Of a stretch of DNA of 64,000 nucleotides, positions 26,619-35,151 are shown one piece after another. How positions within the stretch are numbered: the first letter of the stretch is position 1; each line of letters starts with the position of its first letter. Below the pieces are notes generated by a model. It made no database searches. It had not been told where the DNA came from and saw nothing but the letters and a program-made list of their open reading frames with translations. Source of the stretch: Thermoplasmata archaeon (GTDB lineage: Archaea; Thermoplasmatota; Thermoplasmata; Thermoplasmatales; Thermoplasmataceae); assembly GCA_021806235.1 (NCBI GenBank), contig JAJZXU010000017.1:124001-188000 (forward strand), written 5' to 3'. The position numbers were made by a program, and so were the translations under genes.

Positions 26619-26820
26619 CTAGAAGGACTTCCTCGCCAACATCCTGGGGTATGGGCTTTCCATCTTCCTTCAGTACCTTTATGTAGAGCTCAATTGCCTC
26701 CTTAATATTACCGAGAGCCTCATTCCTGGTTTCACCTTCAGATATACAACCAGGTAGGGCTGGAACCGTAACGGTAAACCCACCTTCCTCCTGAGGCTCA
26801 AGTATAACAGTAAACTTCAT
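26611..26820 (-). CDS. hicB: HicB-family antitoxin
   Basis: A 69-residue HicB N-terminal type domain (FTVILEPQEEGGFTVTVPAL, PGCISEGETRNEALGNIKEAI), a degenerate RNase H fold that binds HicA. No separate C-terminal DNA-binding domain is present, as in the short HicB form. It is the first gene of the hicB-hicA pair; an AT-rich promoter-like block lies immediately upstream. Confidence 0.92.
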   Translation of the reverse strand: MKFTVILEPQEEGGFTVTVPALPGCISEGETRNEALGNIKEAIELYIKVLKEDGKPIPQDVGEEVLLDA

Positions 26821-27003
26821 AAATTATAAATAGCAATTATTAATTTAAACGTTATGGTAGAGTAGGTGGCAATTATCTGGTGTTAGGAATTTTTTGATGG
26901 AAAAGAATCTGGTATGCCTCCATCTAAATTTAGACATCATATAACTTGGCTTCGCCAAACGAACCTGCCATACTGTTATTTGCCAGATGACTTTTTTATA
27001 TTA

Positions 27004-27270
27004 TTACCACCTCAATTTCAGTGTTTTATCCTCAGAGCTCCTGATGAAATCACCAAATAGATCGGTTATCTGAGATGTAATGTTACTTATTATGTGGAAT
27101 CTGAAGCGGGATCTCGGGTATACAACCGTTTTTGCACATGGAACAAGATACTTTCTGGGATGTTTTATGTTTACTATGCCCTTTTTCCGGTTTCCCTCAA
27201 AATTGGTGTCAAATTTATCATGAAACATGTGAGGAAAATTCCCTTTATAAAATTTCCATTCCGGTGTCAT
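27004..27270 (-). CDS. Hypothetical 88-residue protein or gene relic
   Basis: The frame encodes a basic, His/Phe/Arg-rich protein (NRKKGIVNIKHPRKYL; YPRSRFRFHIISNIT) with no family that I recognise. It sits in decayed mobile DNA between hicAB and a secreted-protein gene; an overlapping plus-strand frame (27094-27348) is equally long. Could be the C-terminal part of a lost transposase or a spurious frame. Confidence 0.2.
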   Translation of the reverse strand: MTPEWKFYKGNFPHMFHDKFDTNFEGNRKKGIVNIKHPRKYLVPCAKTVVYPRSRFRFHIISNITSQITDLFGDFIRSSEDKTLKLRW

Positions 27271-27520
27271 AACGATCTCAGTTCAAAGCATTCCTTCAGG
27301 TATTTCAATCAATATATTTACTGCGAAAGTGGCGAAGTCAAGATGTAAGATAATATATAATCAGGCAATAACATAATAATATTATTATATACCACTAAAT
27401 CAGGAGGTTTTTAATAAGGTAATTCAATGTTTTGAGGCAAAGATCTAATTGTTAATCTTAATTACTTACATATAACTTATCAATACAGGCATAGAACTAA
27501 CACATGTTATCCGTATGTTA

Positions 27521-28150
27521 TTAATCTATTATTTTTATAGGGAAATGGGTTAATGTTGCGTGGTATTCTCCGATACTGTAATAAAAAATTGAATATTCCT
27601 TATATAACGTAAATGAAACCACGGGAACATAAGTTAAATTCCCATTAATGGTATATGGATTTTTGTTATATGTATAAAGCATGCTGACCTGATCACCACC
27701 TACAAAGCACTTATTACAATTGTGCACCCTGAAGCTCAGGCTACTATTGTATTCAGCATTGTGCGTTTGGTTTATAAATTTAATAGAATCTATCTTAATC
27801 CCTATTCCATTAATATTGCTATTTAATAAAAATAATGAGTTTGTGAATCCCATTGTTGTTCCAGGTTGGCTTATATTTACTGTATCACAGTGAATAGCAT
27901 TATGTGAATCGTTATGACCTGCACTCAGTAATTGAGAAAAAGCAAATTCTAAATTTTTATTATTAATTGATATGTTAAATGTCTGGTACATAAGTGGACC
28001 CAGGTCTGTTTTATTATCCTTCTCGCTGATGCTGACCAGATTATTGTTTGAAGATATTACTTTTGGTTCTGATAGACCCATAAATATTAATGATGAAGTT
28101 ATTGCTATTATGATTATTATTGTTAATACTATTTTAATTTGTTTATACAT
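27521..28150 (-). CDS. Exported hypothetical protein, N-terminally anchored
   Basis: A 209-residue protein with an N-terminal hydrophobic segment (IKIVLTIIIIIAITSSLIFMG) acting as signal or anchor, and a beta-rich outside part with several N-x-S/T sequons and three Cys (HCDTVN, HNCNKC). No recognisable family. Its upstream side abuts the IS3-type element about 50 bp away, so its promoter may have been altered by that insertion. Function unknown. Confidence 0.55.
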   Translation of the reverse strand: MYKQIKIVLTIIIIIAITSSLIFMGLSEPKVISSNNNLVSISEKDNKTDLGPLMYQTFNISINNKNLEFAFSQLLSAGHNDSHNAIHCDTVNISQPGTTMGFTNSLFLLNSNINGIGIKIDSIKFINQTHNAEYNSSLSFRVHNCNKCFVGGDQVSMLYTYNKNPYTINGNLTYVPVVSFTLYKEYSIFYYSIGEYHATLTHFPIKIID

Positions 28151-28227
28151 TTACTCCACCATTATTTATCACAGTGAGCGAGAAAACTGATCTGTACCAC
28201 AAATACTTGGACACTTTTTGACCCATT

Positions 28228-29154
28228 TTAACGGACACTTTTTTTCACCTCTTTATTTTTTCTATATCTTCTATATCTTTTTTCTTTTAACTTATCCAGG
28301 TATACTTTATATTCTTCCCTGAAACTGCTATCACTGAACCACTTTTCCTCAAATACTGCTGGTGGGTAATAGTTTATTGTAGAGTGTGGCCTTATATTAT
28401 TGTAATCACTGAATGCTTCCCCTATGAGTTCTGTGCCAGTACTGTAATTCTCGATCTCATCGACCCATATATAATCTGTCTTGATAGAATTATGAAAGCT
28501 CTCTATGTCACCATTCTCTGTGGGTGTTTCCTTTTCTATGTATTCATGCCCTATGTTTAGCAGTTTAAGTTCCTTATTGAACCTATCAGATATAAACTGT
28601 GGACCATTGTCTGTCCTGAGTATAAAGTTATCTGGAATACTGCCACTGAACTGTTTGCTCATTGAATCTATTACTGCACTGATTGCATCCCCTGCTGTAC
28701 AGCTCTTTCCATAGTTATAGCCATACCATTTCTTTGAGAATACATCCTTTAAGCATATCAGATAGGTCATTTCCCTCTTTGTTGGTATATATGTAATATC
28801 TGTTTCTGCTATCATATTGGGATTATCTGCTATTTCCAGCCTTGTTGCTTCCTTTGTTCTGTGCATGTATGCAGGCAGTGTTAGTTTATGTTTCTTCATG
28901 ATCCTGTACACTGTTGTCTTGTTTACATATATGCCTGTATTCCTAAGCATTGCCCAGACCCTTCTATGCCCGTATGTAACCCTGTCACTGCTTATTTCTA
29001 TGACCTTATTTACAGTGCCACTGTCCATCCTTGTATTATATTCCTTAACTGTTTCTGTATGGTTTAATTCACTGTATATTGTTGATCTCTGAATGCCTGT
29101 TACCCTTGATATCTTAGACTTGCTCATTGTACTGTTTAATTCTGTTATAGCCAT
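28228..29154 (-). CDS. IS3-family transposase OrfB (DDE integrase)
   Basis: A 308-residue integrase-type transposase. Its N-terminal part has the HTH_21-like VTYGHRRVWAMLRNTG and KTTVYRIMKKH motifs. The rve core follows with catalytic D in ETDITYI, D in RTDNGPQF and E in ENGDIESFH, and then HSTINYYPPAVFE. It starts at a TAATG junction with orfA, and an AGGAGG lies 8 nt upstream of its ATG, implying re-initiation rather than the usual -1 frameshift. Confidence 0.93.
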   Translation of the reverse strand: MAITELNSTMSKSKISRVTGIQRSTIYSELNHTETVKEYNTRMDSGTVNKVIEISSDRVTYGHRRVWAMLRNTGIYVNKTTVYRIMKKHKLTLPAYMHRTKEATRLEIADNPNMIAETDITYIPTKREMTYLICLKDVFSKKWYGYNYGKSCTAGDAISAVIDSMSKQFSGSIPDNFILRTDNGPQFISDRFNKELKLLNIGHEYIEKETPTENGDIESFHNSIKTDYIWVDEIENYSTGTELIGEAFSDYNNIRPHSTINYYPPAVFEEKWFSDSSFREEYKVYLDKLKEKRYRRYRKNKEVKKSVR

Positions 29155-29432
29155 TACTTTGTCCTCCTTTTTAAGTTTTTTTTAAACACATTGATAACCA
29201 TAGCCTGGTCACCAATCATCTGCTTTAGCTGTTCATTTTCCTTCTCCAGTGCTGCATCAGGGTTATTCCCTGCTAATCCATTCTTGGCACCCTCAAAGAA
29301 TTTCTCTCTCCATTCATAATATGCAGATGAAGCCATTCCGTATTTTCTGCATAACTCTACAACTGTAATATTCGTATTAATGGATTCCATTATAATGTTG
29401 AACTTCTCCTCACTTGTCCTGTAATTCCTCAT
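29154..29432 (-). CDS. IS3-family transposase OrfA (HTH protein)
   Basis: A 92-residue DNA-binding subunit: an HTH of the transposase_8 type (SEEKFNIIMESI, VVELCRKYGMASSAYYEWREKF) and a C-terminal leucine-zipper-like coil (ALEKENEQLKQMIGDQAMV). A run of eight A residues near its 3' end (TTTAAAAAAAAC) could also permit slippage into an OrfAB fusion. It overlaps orfB by 1 nt. Confidence 0.9.
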   Translation of the reverse strand: MRNYRTSEEKFNIIMESINTNITVVELCRKYGMASSAYYEWREKFFEGAKNGLAGNNPDAALEKENEQLKQMIGDQAMVINVFKKNLKRRTK

Positions 29433-29593
29433 AGTACTACACCTCTATACAGATAATAATATTTCATACTATTTATATATTCCACTCCATAACTGTCCAA
29501 GTATAAACTAATACATATCAAAACCCACACCATTTATGGGTGGGATGAGAGCGAACCGATTATATTATATATGAAAAATATATATCTACAATT

Positions 29594-29992
29594 ATGCCAA
29601 AGGGGTACAGCAGTTCTAACACATCTGTCCATTTCATGAACTATCATTTTGTCTGGTGCCCAAAATATAGAAGAAAGCTAATTACAGGGAATATTGAAAT
29701 TAGATTAAATGAGATAATCATGGGTGTTGCACAGGAAAATAACCGGGAGGTCATAGCACTGGAAACAATGCCAGACCATGTGCACCTTTTTATCAAAACA
29801 GACCCAACAATAGCACCAAACGGTGTGATTGCGAAAATAAAGGGCAGAACATCAAGATTACTCAGGTCTGAGTTCCCTGAACTGAAGAGTAGATTACCTT
29901 CGTTATGGACACGGAGCTATTTCGTATCTACTGATGGCCATGTTTCATCGGAAACTATCAAGAAATACGTGGAGGGTCAGAAGGGGATATGA
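29594..29992 (+). CDS. tnpA: IS200/IS605 TnpA transposase (Y1 HUH)
   Basis: A 132-residue Y1 transposase. The HUH metal motif is in MPDHVHLFIK, the catalytic Tyr in IKKYVEGQ, and the start HFMNYHFVWCPKYRRKL is typical. It nicks single-stranded ends at the subterminal hairpins. The frame is complete. It overlaps tnpB by ATGA, and a TATA-like block lies just upstream, suggesting a leaderless mRNA. Confidence 0.95.
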   Translation: MPKGYSSSNTSVHFMNYHFVWCPKYRRKLITGNIEIRLNEIIMGVAQENNREVIALETMPDHVHLFIKTDPTIAPNGVIAKIKGRTSRLLRSEFPELKSRLPSLWTRSYFVSTDGHVSSETIKKYVEGQKGI

Positions 29993-31254
29993 TAAGGGCA
30001 TATAAGTTCAGGATCTATCCGGATAAAGAACAGATCCAGAACCTTGAATCCACCCTTAACGCCTGCCGTGAGCTGTATAACGCCATGCTTCAGCAGAGAA
30101 TATACGCATACAGAATGGGAAGGAAGGTAACCCGTTATTCCCAGGTAAATGAAATACCGGAGGTAAAGAAAGCATTTCCAGAATTCAATAATATCCATTC
30201 ACAGGTAATACAGGAAGTTCCGGTGAGGCTTGATAAGGCATACGATAACTTTTTTGAAAGAGTAGATAAGAAGTATAATGGCAAGAACATAAAAGCAGGT
30301 TTCCCAAGATTTAAATCAAGGAAGAGGTATAATTCAATCACCTATCCACAGTCCGGATTCAAGCTGCTTGAAAACGGCCATATATTGGCATCAAAGATTG
30401 GTGAGATAAGAATGTTCATGCACCGCCCTGTAGATGGCAGGATAAGAACACTTACCTTTAAGAGAAACAGTGCAGGTGAGTGGTATGCAATTATTATAGC
30501 CGGCAACCCCAGCAAGAAAAAACCCGTTGAGGATCACTTTTCAATACTCAACGAAGATATGAATCCCGTGGGTTATGATGTGGGATTAAAGTCACTTATA
30601 ACGGACAGCAATGGGGAACATACAGAGGAACCTCAATACTTCAGGAAATCAGAAAAGAGTTTGGCAAAGGCAAATCGAAACCTCTCCAGGAAAAAGAAAT
30701 ACTCTAAAAACTGGTTCAAAGCCAACCGGAGGCTATCAAGGGTTTACAGAAAGACCGTAAGGCAGAGGGATGATTACTCAAATAAATTATCAAGAGATAT
30801 AGTAGATAATGGAAATCTAATAGTTTTTGAAGCCCTAAATATACAGGGAATGGTAAGGAACCACCATTTAGCAAAGAGTATAGCAGATGCTTCCTGGTAC
30901 GATATCATAAGGAAAACAACCTACAGGGCTGAAAGTGCCGGTAAGGTTGTTTTACAGGTTGATCCAGGGAATACATCTAAAATGTGCTCTAAATGTGGAA
31001 ATATAAAAAAAGACTTAAAGCTTTCAGATCGTATATACAAATGCAATGCATGTGAACTCACTATCGATAGGGATGAGAATGCAGCTATAAATATAAAAAA
31101 TAGGGGTTTATTATTATTCCTGTATGCATACGTATATTTACAGAAACACTTTAAGAAAGTAGGAAGGGTCACTTCCGAATTTACGCCTGAGGAGATTGGG
31201 GCTCTACCCGCAAGGGCAACTCCCGTCGTTGAAACAGGAAGCCCACGGCTTTAG
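29989..31254 (+). CDS. tnpB: TnpB RNA-guided nuclease (IS605 OrfB)
   Basis: A 421-residue TnpB. RuvC-like catalytic residues are visible: Asp in GYDVGLKSL (about 197), Glu in VFEALNIQG (about 281), and Asp in TIDRDENAA (about 362). The zinc ribbon has CSKCG and CNAC. The start MIRAYKFRIYPDKEQ and the RRNNH-like linker are normal, so it looks intact. The final codons (TGSPRL) run through the element's right-end hairpin. TnpB family members are guided by an RNA from this 3' end; activity here is inferred. Confidence 0.93.
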   Translation: MIRAYKFRIYPDKEQIQNLESTLNACRELYNAMLQQRIYAYRMGRKVTRYSQVNEIPEVKKAFPEFNNIHSQVIQEVPVRLDKAYDNFFERVDKKYNGKNIKAGFPRFKSRKRYNSITYPQSGFKLLENGHILASKIGEIRMFMHRPVDGRIRTLTFKRNSAGEWYAIIIAGNPSKKKPVEDHFSILNEDMNPVGYDVGLKSLITDSNGEHTEEPQYFRKSEKSLAKANRNLSRKKKYSKNWFKANRRLSRVYRKTVRQRDDYSNKLSRDIVDNGNLIVFEALNIQGMVRNHHLAKSIADASWYDIIRKTTYRAESAGKVVLQVDPGNTSKMCSKCGNIKKDLKLSDRIYKCNACELTIDRDENAAINIKNRGLLLFLYAYVYLQKHFKKVGRVTSEFTPEEIGALPARATPVVETGSPRL

Positions 31255-31290
31255 TCGTGGGAGGATGTCACATCCTCATAATATGATCGT
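31120..31290 (+). ncRNA. Putative omega/reRNA of tnpB with guide
   Basis: In characterised IS605 elements the TnpB guide RNA spans the tnpB 3' end and right end, with the guide taken from flanking DNA. Here the scaffold would end at about 31271 and the guide would read CATCCTCATAATATG onward, the antisense of the debranching-enzyme 3' end. Position inferred from the family; the 5' limit is arbitrary. Confidence 0.35.
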
Positions 31291-33041
31291 ATTAACTCTG
31301 CATAGCTCCATGATTGTATAATGCAACCCTTGGGTTTTCCAGGATTTAAACCATCAAATACTTCTGGTACATATTCCATTGAAAATAGATTTTTAAAATA
31401 ATCGTATAATTTATTTTTGTCGTAACCGGATCTTACAGATGCAGTTATATATGGACCGGCAAGCCATGGCCATACTGTTCCGTTATGGTATGCCGAATCT
31501 CTACTGTACTGGTCTCCCATATACAGTGGCTTAAAGTTTTTATCTCTGGGGGATAAAGTCCTCAAACCGTATTCAGTTAATAATTCATTATCTACATCAT
31601 TTTTATACTCCTTAAAATTATCCATGATATTAAATGGCAGTGAAAAAGCAAGAATAAAATTAGGCCTGAATGAAGCATCGTCCGGATATATTGTATCCAT
31701 TAATCTCCCATTTTTTGAATAATAATTTTTAAAGTTGTTTTTTAATAGACTTATTGTATTGTCATATACACTGTCAAAATTTAAATTTAATTTATCATAA
31801 AAATATTTCATTACCATTAATGCGTTGTACCATAATGCATTTATTTCAATGGCACCTCCATTTCTCGGTGTAAAAACTATGTCATTGTATTTTCCATCCA
31901 TCCATGTTAAATGGCCTTTTTTTAATATAATAAAACCATTATAAATTTTATGTAAATTGTTTTCGTTTAAATAATAGTTTACTATTTTTTTAATGAAATC
32001 GATATTATTTTTTATAAAATCCAGGTCTTCTGTATAATCATAATATTTTTTCATTGCGTATATGAACCATAATGAAACATCTTCACTCGCATCATTTGAA
32101 TTAAAATTTGTTTTCATGGGCACGTTTAAACTGATATAATTTTCTAAAATTTTCCTTGCAAGTCCATATTTTTTTGGTATAAGGACATTACCAGGCAGGG
32201 AAATCATTGTATCACGTGCCCACGCACCGAACCAGTAATAACCTGCGATTATGTTATCTTTTGTTAAAAAATATGTTGATACATTTACCAGTTTTTTGAT
32301 ACTTTTATAATTTGTATCAGATAATGAGTTTAAATATTTGTTTAACAGTGAGTTAAAATCAGTATTATTATTTATATCAGAGTATATATTTACTTCCAGA
32401 TTATCTATATTATTGAATTCAATGCTTCCTGGAGAAAATAGGTTTTCTTTATAACCTGAACCACGGTCCTTATCAACCGGATATGTAAAATTATAATACC
32501 ATAGTGGATTATGATTGAATACACCATTACATTCAATATTTAAATCTGTATTATTATAATTTATATTGATGCGTTTATTTCTATTATTAATAATGTATTC
32601 AATATTATCACTGTTTACTGTACCGTAAAAGGACCTGAATGCAATTAATGGTGTTAATTTAAAATTCTTAATTTTTTCAGAAAAATCGTATCTTATTTTT
32701 AAAAAATCATTATCCGGATCCAGTAAAATTCTTTTTGTAATTTTTGTGTTGTTTATTTTATAATTGAATTCCGGCACTGGAAATTTATTATAGTCTATTA
32801 AATATTTATAACCTTCAGGGTAAATGTAAATATCATTGTATTGATTTGTATCAAGATTGTAAATATTATTGTTTATACTTATTTCCTCAAATAATTTAGA
32901 TAATAATACATATCTTTCAAATGAATTATTCATATTTTTTACAAACAGGCCGTGATATGTTCTTGTATTCATAAACGAAACTGTGCTTGAAGAATATGTA
33001 CCGTTTCTATTTGCTATAATCCATTCATCATAATTTAACAT
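31251..33041 (-). CDS. Glycogen debranching enzyme (amylo-alpha-1,6-glucosidase type)
   Basis: A 596-residue archaeal-type debranching enzyme. The N-terminal beta-rich domain has TRTYHGLFV, and the C-terminal (alpha/alpha)6 domain has YYWFGAWARDTMIS near residue 267, LTWMDGKYNDIV near 374, GAIEINALWY near 392 and QSWSYAELIRSYYED at the end. It trims alpha-1,6 branches of glycogen. The last codons (TSSHD and stop) come from the adjacent IS605 right end, so the native C-terminus has been replaced after YYEDV; the enzyme core looks intact. It lies next to the GlgE-pathway operon. Confidence 0.9.
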   Translation of the reverse strand: MLNYDEWIIANRNGTYSSSTVSFMNTRTYHGLFVKNMNNSFERYVLLSKLFEEISINNNIYNLDTNQYNDIYIYPEGYKYLIDYNKFPVPEFNYKINNTKITKRILLDPDNDFLKIRYDFSEKIKNFKLTPLIAFRSFYGTVNSDNIEYIINNRNKRININYNNTDLNIECNGVFNHNPLWYYNFTYPVDKDRGSGYKENLFSPGSIEFNNIDNLEVNIYSDINNNTDFNSLLNKYLNSLSDTNYKSIKKLVNVSTYFLTKDNIIAGYYWFGAWARDTMISLPGNVLIPKKYGLARKILENYISLNVPMKTNFNSNDASEDVSLWFIYAMKKYYDYTEDLDFIKNNIDFIKKIVNYYLNENNLHKIYNGFIILKKGHLTWMDGKYNDIVFTPRNGGAIEINALWYNALMVMKYFYDKLNLNFDSVYDNTISLLKNNFKNYYSKNGRLMDTIYPDDASFRPNFILAFSLPFNIMDNFKEYKNDVDNELLTEYGLRTLSPRDKNFKPLYMGDQYSRDSAYHNGTVWPWLAGPYITASVRSGYDKNKLYDYFKNLFSMEYVPEVFDGLNPGKPKGCIIQSWSYAELIRSYYEDVTSSHD

Positions 33042-33366
33042 TTTACGTATATATTTTATTTACTTTTAATTTTATTGCTGTTACATTAATTATCTGATAC
33101 GGCAAATATAGTTTTTGCATTATGTGCCTGTTAACAGGGTTTTTATAATGCCGTGGTAAACAAAAATATAAGATCACACTCCACAATAAACTATGAGACA
33201 CCAGCGGTATTTGAGGGGAAATGGTTCTGTGATAGCAAATTCATGAAAGAATAGAGCGGTGAAAATGTTCCTTAAAATAAGTCAAGAAATGTATAAAGTT
33301 ATGAGGGTAAGTTCAAAAGTGGCCTCTGTGGATTAGAGAGTCGTTAAATTTCCTCATTTTTATTGT
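33042..33366. other. Intergenic region with IS3 relic
   Basis: About 325 bp without an intact gene. It contains the relic of IS3 orfB (33159-33254) and, at 33265-33336, an open stretch (MFLKISQEMYKVMRV) of unknown origin. Confidence 0.4.
33159..33254 (+). pseudogene. IS3-family OrfB C-terminal relic
   Basis: Thirty-one codons read NKNIRSHSTINYETPAVFEG then KWFCDSKF and stop. They align closely with the intact IS3 OrfB in this window (NNIRPHSTINYYPPAVFEEK, then WFSDSSFR). Only the 3' end survives and is on the opposite strand to the intact copy. It marks an older IS3 insertion beside the debranching gene. Confidence 0.8.
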
Positions 33367-33708
33367 TTAGAATGTAATAATTTCGTAATCATCGTTTACG
33401 AATTTTGCAAGGCGTTCTCCAAACGGGTGAAGCTGGAGTCCCATGTTTGTGAGTTGCTCAGATATGTTGTAATTTTTTGCTACTCCAATACATGCGGAAT
33501 CTATAGCACCGGCTTTCATAAGATGATCGAAAGAGTCCTTTGCCATGCCGTCAAGCTGTATAACATATTTTTCGGATGGACCGTAGAGCAGGACTTTTAC
33601 GTCCTCGTACCTGTGCGAGCTAAACTGATGGTCTGCCGTGATTATACCCAAAATAGCCTTCTCTGGAGAATCTGATCCAGAAACCAATAAGAAAAGTACT
33701 TTTTTCAT
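33367..33708 (-). CDS. DsrE/DsrF-like family protein
   Basis: A 113-residue single-domain protein of the DsrE type (start KVLFLLVSGSDSPEKAILGI; middle EDVKVLLYGPSEKYVI; FDHLMKAGAIDSACIGVAKN). The Cys in DSACIG sits where many family members carry a sulfur-transfer Cys, so a sulfur-relay or small-ligand role is possible. Cytosolic and apparently monocistronic. The precise role is unknown. Confidence 0.75.
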   Translation of the reverse strand: MKKVLFLLVSGSDSPEKAILGIITADHQFSSHRYEDVKVLLYGPSEKYVIQLDGMAKDSFDHLMKAGAIDSACIGVAKNYNISEQLTNMGLQLHPFGERLAKFVNDDYEIITF

Positions 33709-33839
33709 GGAAGGCGTATTGGGTTATGACTAATAAGTATAATGATTGCTATAGGTGTGATATACTTAAATGGGTTCCTATATATAATATAATATACGTG
33801 TTCTATAAAAACTTTTATATATTATTTATATGTATATAT

Positions 33840-34673
33840 ATGGATATGGAAAAGCATATAAATAAAAAGATTATTATAGCAATATCATTTGCTACAATTA
33901 TGGTAATGGTTGGCTTTACAGGATTAATGTATTATAATCCCGAAAATAATCATGGTAATAAGGTAACTATACCTAAATTAGGCCATTATATTAAAAAATA
34001 CAATTTTAAGGAGGTTGATAGCATAAGTCACACGACAATATTTAATAATATAAATCCTGATGTTGCAAATAATACAAATAAAAATACAACGATAACAATG
34101 GGTTATACATTATACAACGGTACCAGTAATGTTACAGGAACATTATTACATGTATATAAAAATGGTAAACTATTTCATGAATCATTAATGGTAAATAGTA
34201 CTGATAATAAAAGTTCTAATTACAGTGTAATACCGTTATATTCAAAATCAAATAATTACAATATAACAACAATAACAAATAATACAAATGCAACATCAAC
34301 AAAAAATAGCAATGATGCTTATATTGATTTGTGCGGAATATACAGTGTTGGTTCTAACGGCTTTGCTATATCTTTGAATCAGTATATGACGGATGTACTA
34401 CTAGTTCGGTTGACTGTGAGTGGCGTAGCTATAGGCCTGTTAGCCGGCCCTGCAGGTGTAGTAGTAGCCCTTATTCTAGCAATTGGAATAGGTATGATAA
34501 GGCTAGAAGACGACTTTGGTGGCTTGAACGGTGTGTTTTTTACTTCTACTGTAGGGTGGTGGGGTATAATGTATCCTGGCGTTGGTTCACCATATAATGA
34601 TGTACCGTCCGACTTAAGCAATTATGTATCATATCCACTGACATTATATAAGGGAAATGGAAATATTCCATAA
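33840..34673 (+). CDS. Exported protein with Gly-rich hydrophobic C-terminus (archaeocin-like precursor?)
   Basis: About 277 residues. An N-terminal signal or anchor (KIIIAISFATIMVMVGFTGLM) is followed by a 130-residue segment packed with N-x-S/T sequons. The last 110 residues contain a Gly/Ala-rich hydrophobic hairpin (VSGVAIGLLAGPAGVVVALI) and a charged, aromatic tail (DDFGGLNGVFF, WWGIMYPG). TATA TTTATATATT at 33814-33823 fixes the start at 33840; the frame runs further upstream to 33726 but that lies before the promoter. With a small membrane protein directly downstream, the layout resembles a secreted bacteriocin-like peptide precursor plus immunity protein; that is inference, and no family is recognised. 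Confidence 0.55.
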   Translation: MDMEKHINKKIIIAISFATIMVMVGFTGLMYYNPENNHGNKVTIPKLGHYIKKYNFKEVDSISHTTIFNNINPDVANNTNKNTTITMGYTLYNGTSNVTGTLLHVYKNGKLFHESLMVNSTDNKSSNYSVIPLYSKSNNYNITTITNNTNATSTKNSNDAYIDLCGIYSVGSNGFAISLNQYMTDVLLVRLTVSGVAIGLLAGPAGVVVALILAIGIGMIRLEDDFGGLNGVFFTSTVGWWGIMYPGVGSPYNDVPSDLSNYVSYPLTLYKGNGNIP

Positions 34674-34698
34674 ACATTTTCATATGGGAGGAATAATA

Positions 34699-35148
34699 AT
34701 GATGGAAAAAAACAAAATAAAAAAATATAAAAAATATAAAACATTAGTAGGGATAGTCAGCATATTTTTTCTGCTATTAGCACTTTTATTTGGTTTAGAT
34801 GGTTATAATGAAATATTTTCCGTGTTTTTCTGGATTGGTTGGGCTTTGAGCATGATAATTATTTACATAGACTTTAAATATATTAATCCTCTAGAAAAAA
34901 AGAGGAATAATTTTTCGAAAAGTGAAGATGATTATCATTATAAACTGAAAAGAAATTTAATAATCATTGGTGTTATGGCAGTAATAATCTTTTTTATGGA
35001 TTCCGTGATTCAAAGATTTTTAAAATTCCCATATAGCCTGATAATATTACCACTGTCATTTATAGATGTCATCCTTGTGCTGGTTGAGATTGTTTTAGGC
35101 GTTATATATATGACTCATGGTACTGGCCATAAAAATTACAATGATTGA
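34699..35148 (+). CDS. Four-helix membrane protein (possible immunity partner)
   Basis: About 149 residues with a Lys-rich N-terminus (KNKIKKYKKYKT) and four hydrophobic helices in two pairs separated by a charged loop (PLEKKRNNFSKSEDDYHYKLK). The ATG at 34699 has GGGAGG 7-8 nt upstream; the frame is also open from 34657, inside the preceding gene. It lies 25 bp after the exported-protein gene on the same strand. Size and topology suit an immunity or helper protein for that product, but no homologous family is recognised. Confidence 0.55.
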   Translation: MMEKNKIKKYKKYKTLVGIVSIFFLLLALLFGLDGYNEIFSVFFWIGWALSMIIIYIDFKYINPLEKKRNNFSKSEDDYHYKLKRNLIIIGVMAVIIFFMDSVIQRFLKFPYSLIILPLSFIDVILVLVEIVLGVIYMTHGTGHKNYND

Positions 35149-35151
35149 TTT

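Larger units (their letters stand above)
28203..29504 (-). mobile_element. IS3-family insertion sequence
   Basis: About 1.3 kb bounded by imperfect inverted repeats: TACTTGGACACTTTTTG at the left (from 28204) and, reading inward on the other strand, TACTTGGACAGTTATGG at the right (ending 29503). It carries orfA and orfB on the minus strand. GGACACTTTTT-type repeats recur at 28209 and 28231, probably transposase-binding sites. Both frames are intact, so the element could be active. Confidence 0.85.
29515..31271 (+). mobile_element. IS200/IS605-family element with tnpA and tnpB
   Basis: About 1.76 kb with no inverted repeats, as expected for the single-strand transposition family. The left subterminal hairpin is ACCCA/TGGGT around 29523-29541; the right end is the 31237-31271 block, also found as a solo copy at 26318-26352. 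The exact left tip is uncertain by about 10 nt. It lies directly beside the IS3 element and has inserted into the 3' end of the debranching-enzyme gene. Confidence 0.88.

Noticed and set aside
27094-27348. 84-residue plus-strand frame opposite the 27004-27270 frame
   Set aside because: Neither strand has family similarity; not enough evidence for a second gene.
29523-29545. Palindromic ACCCA/TGGGT as a CRISPR or terminator hairpin
   Set aside because: Position at the left end of the IS605 element identifies it as the TnpA recognition hairpin; no repeat array is present.
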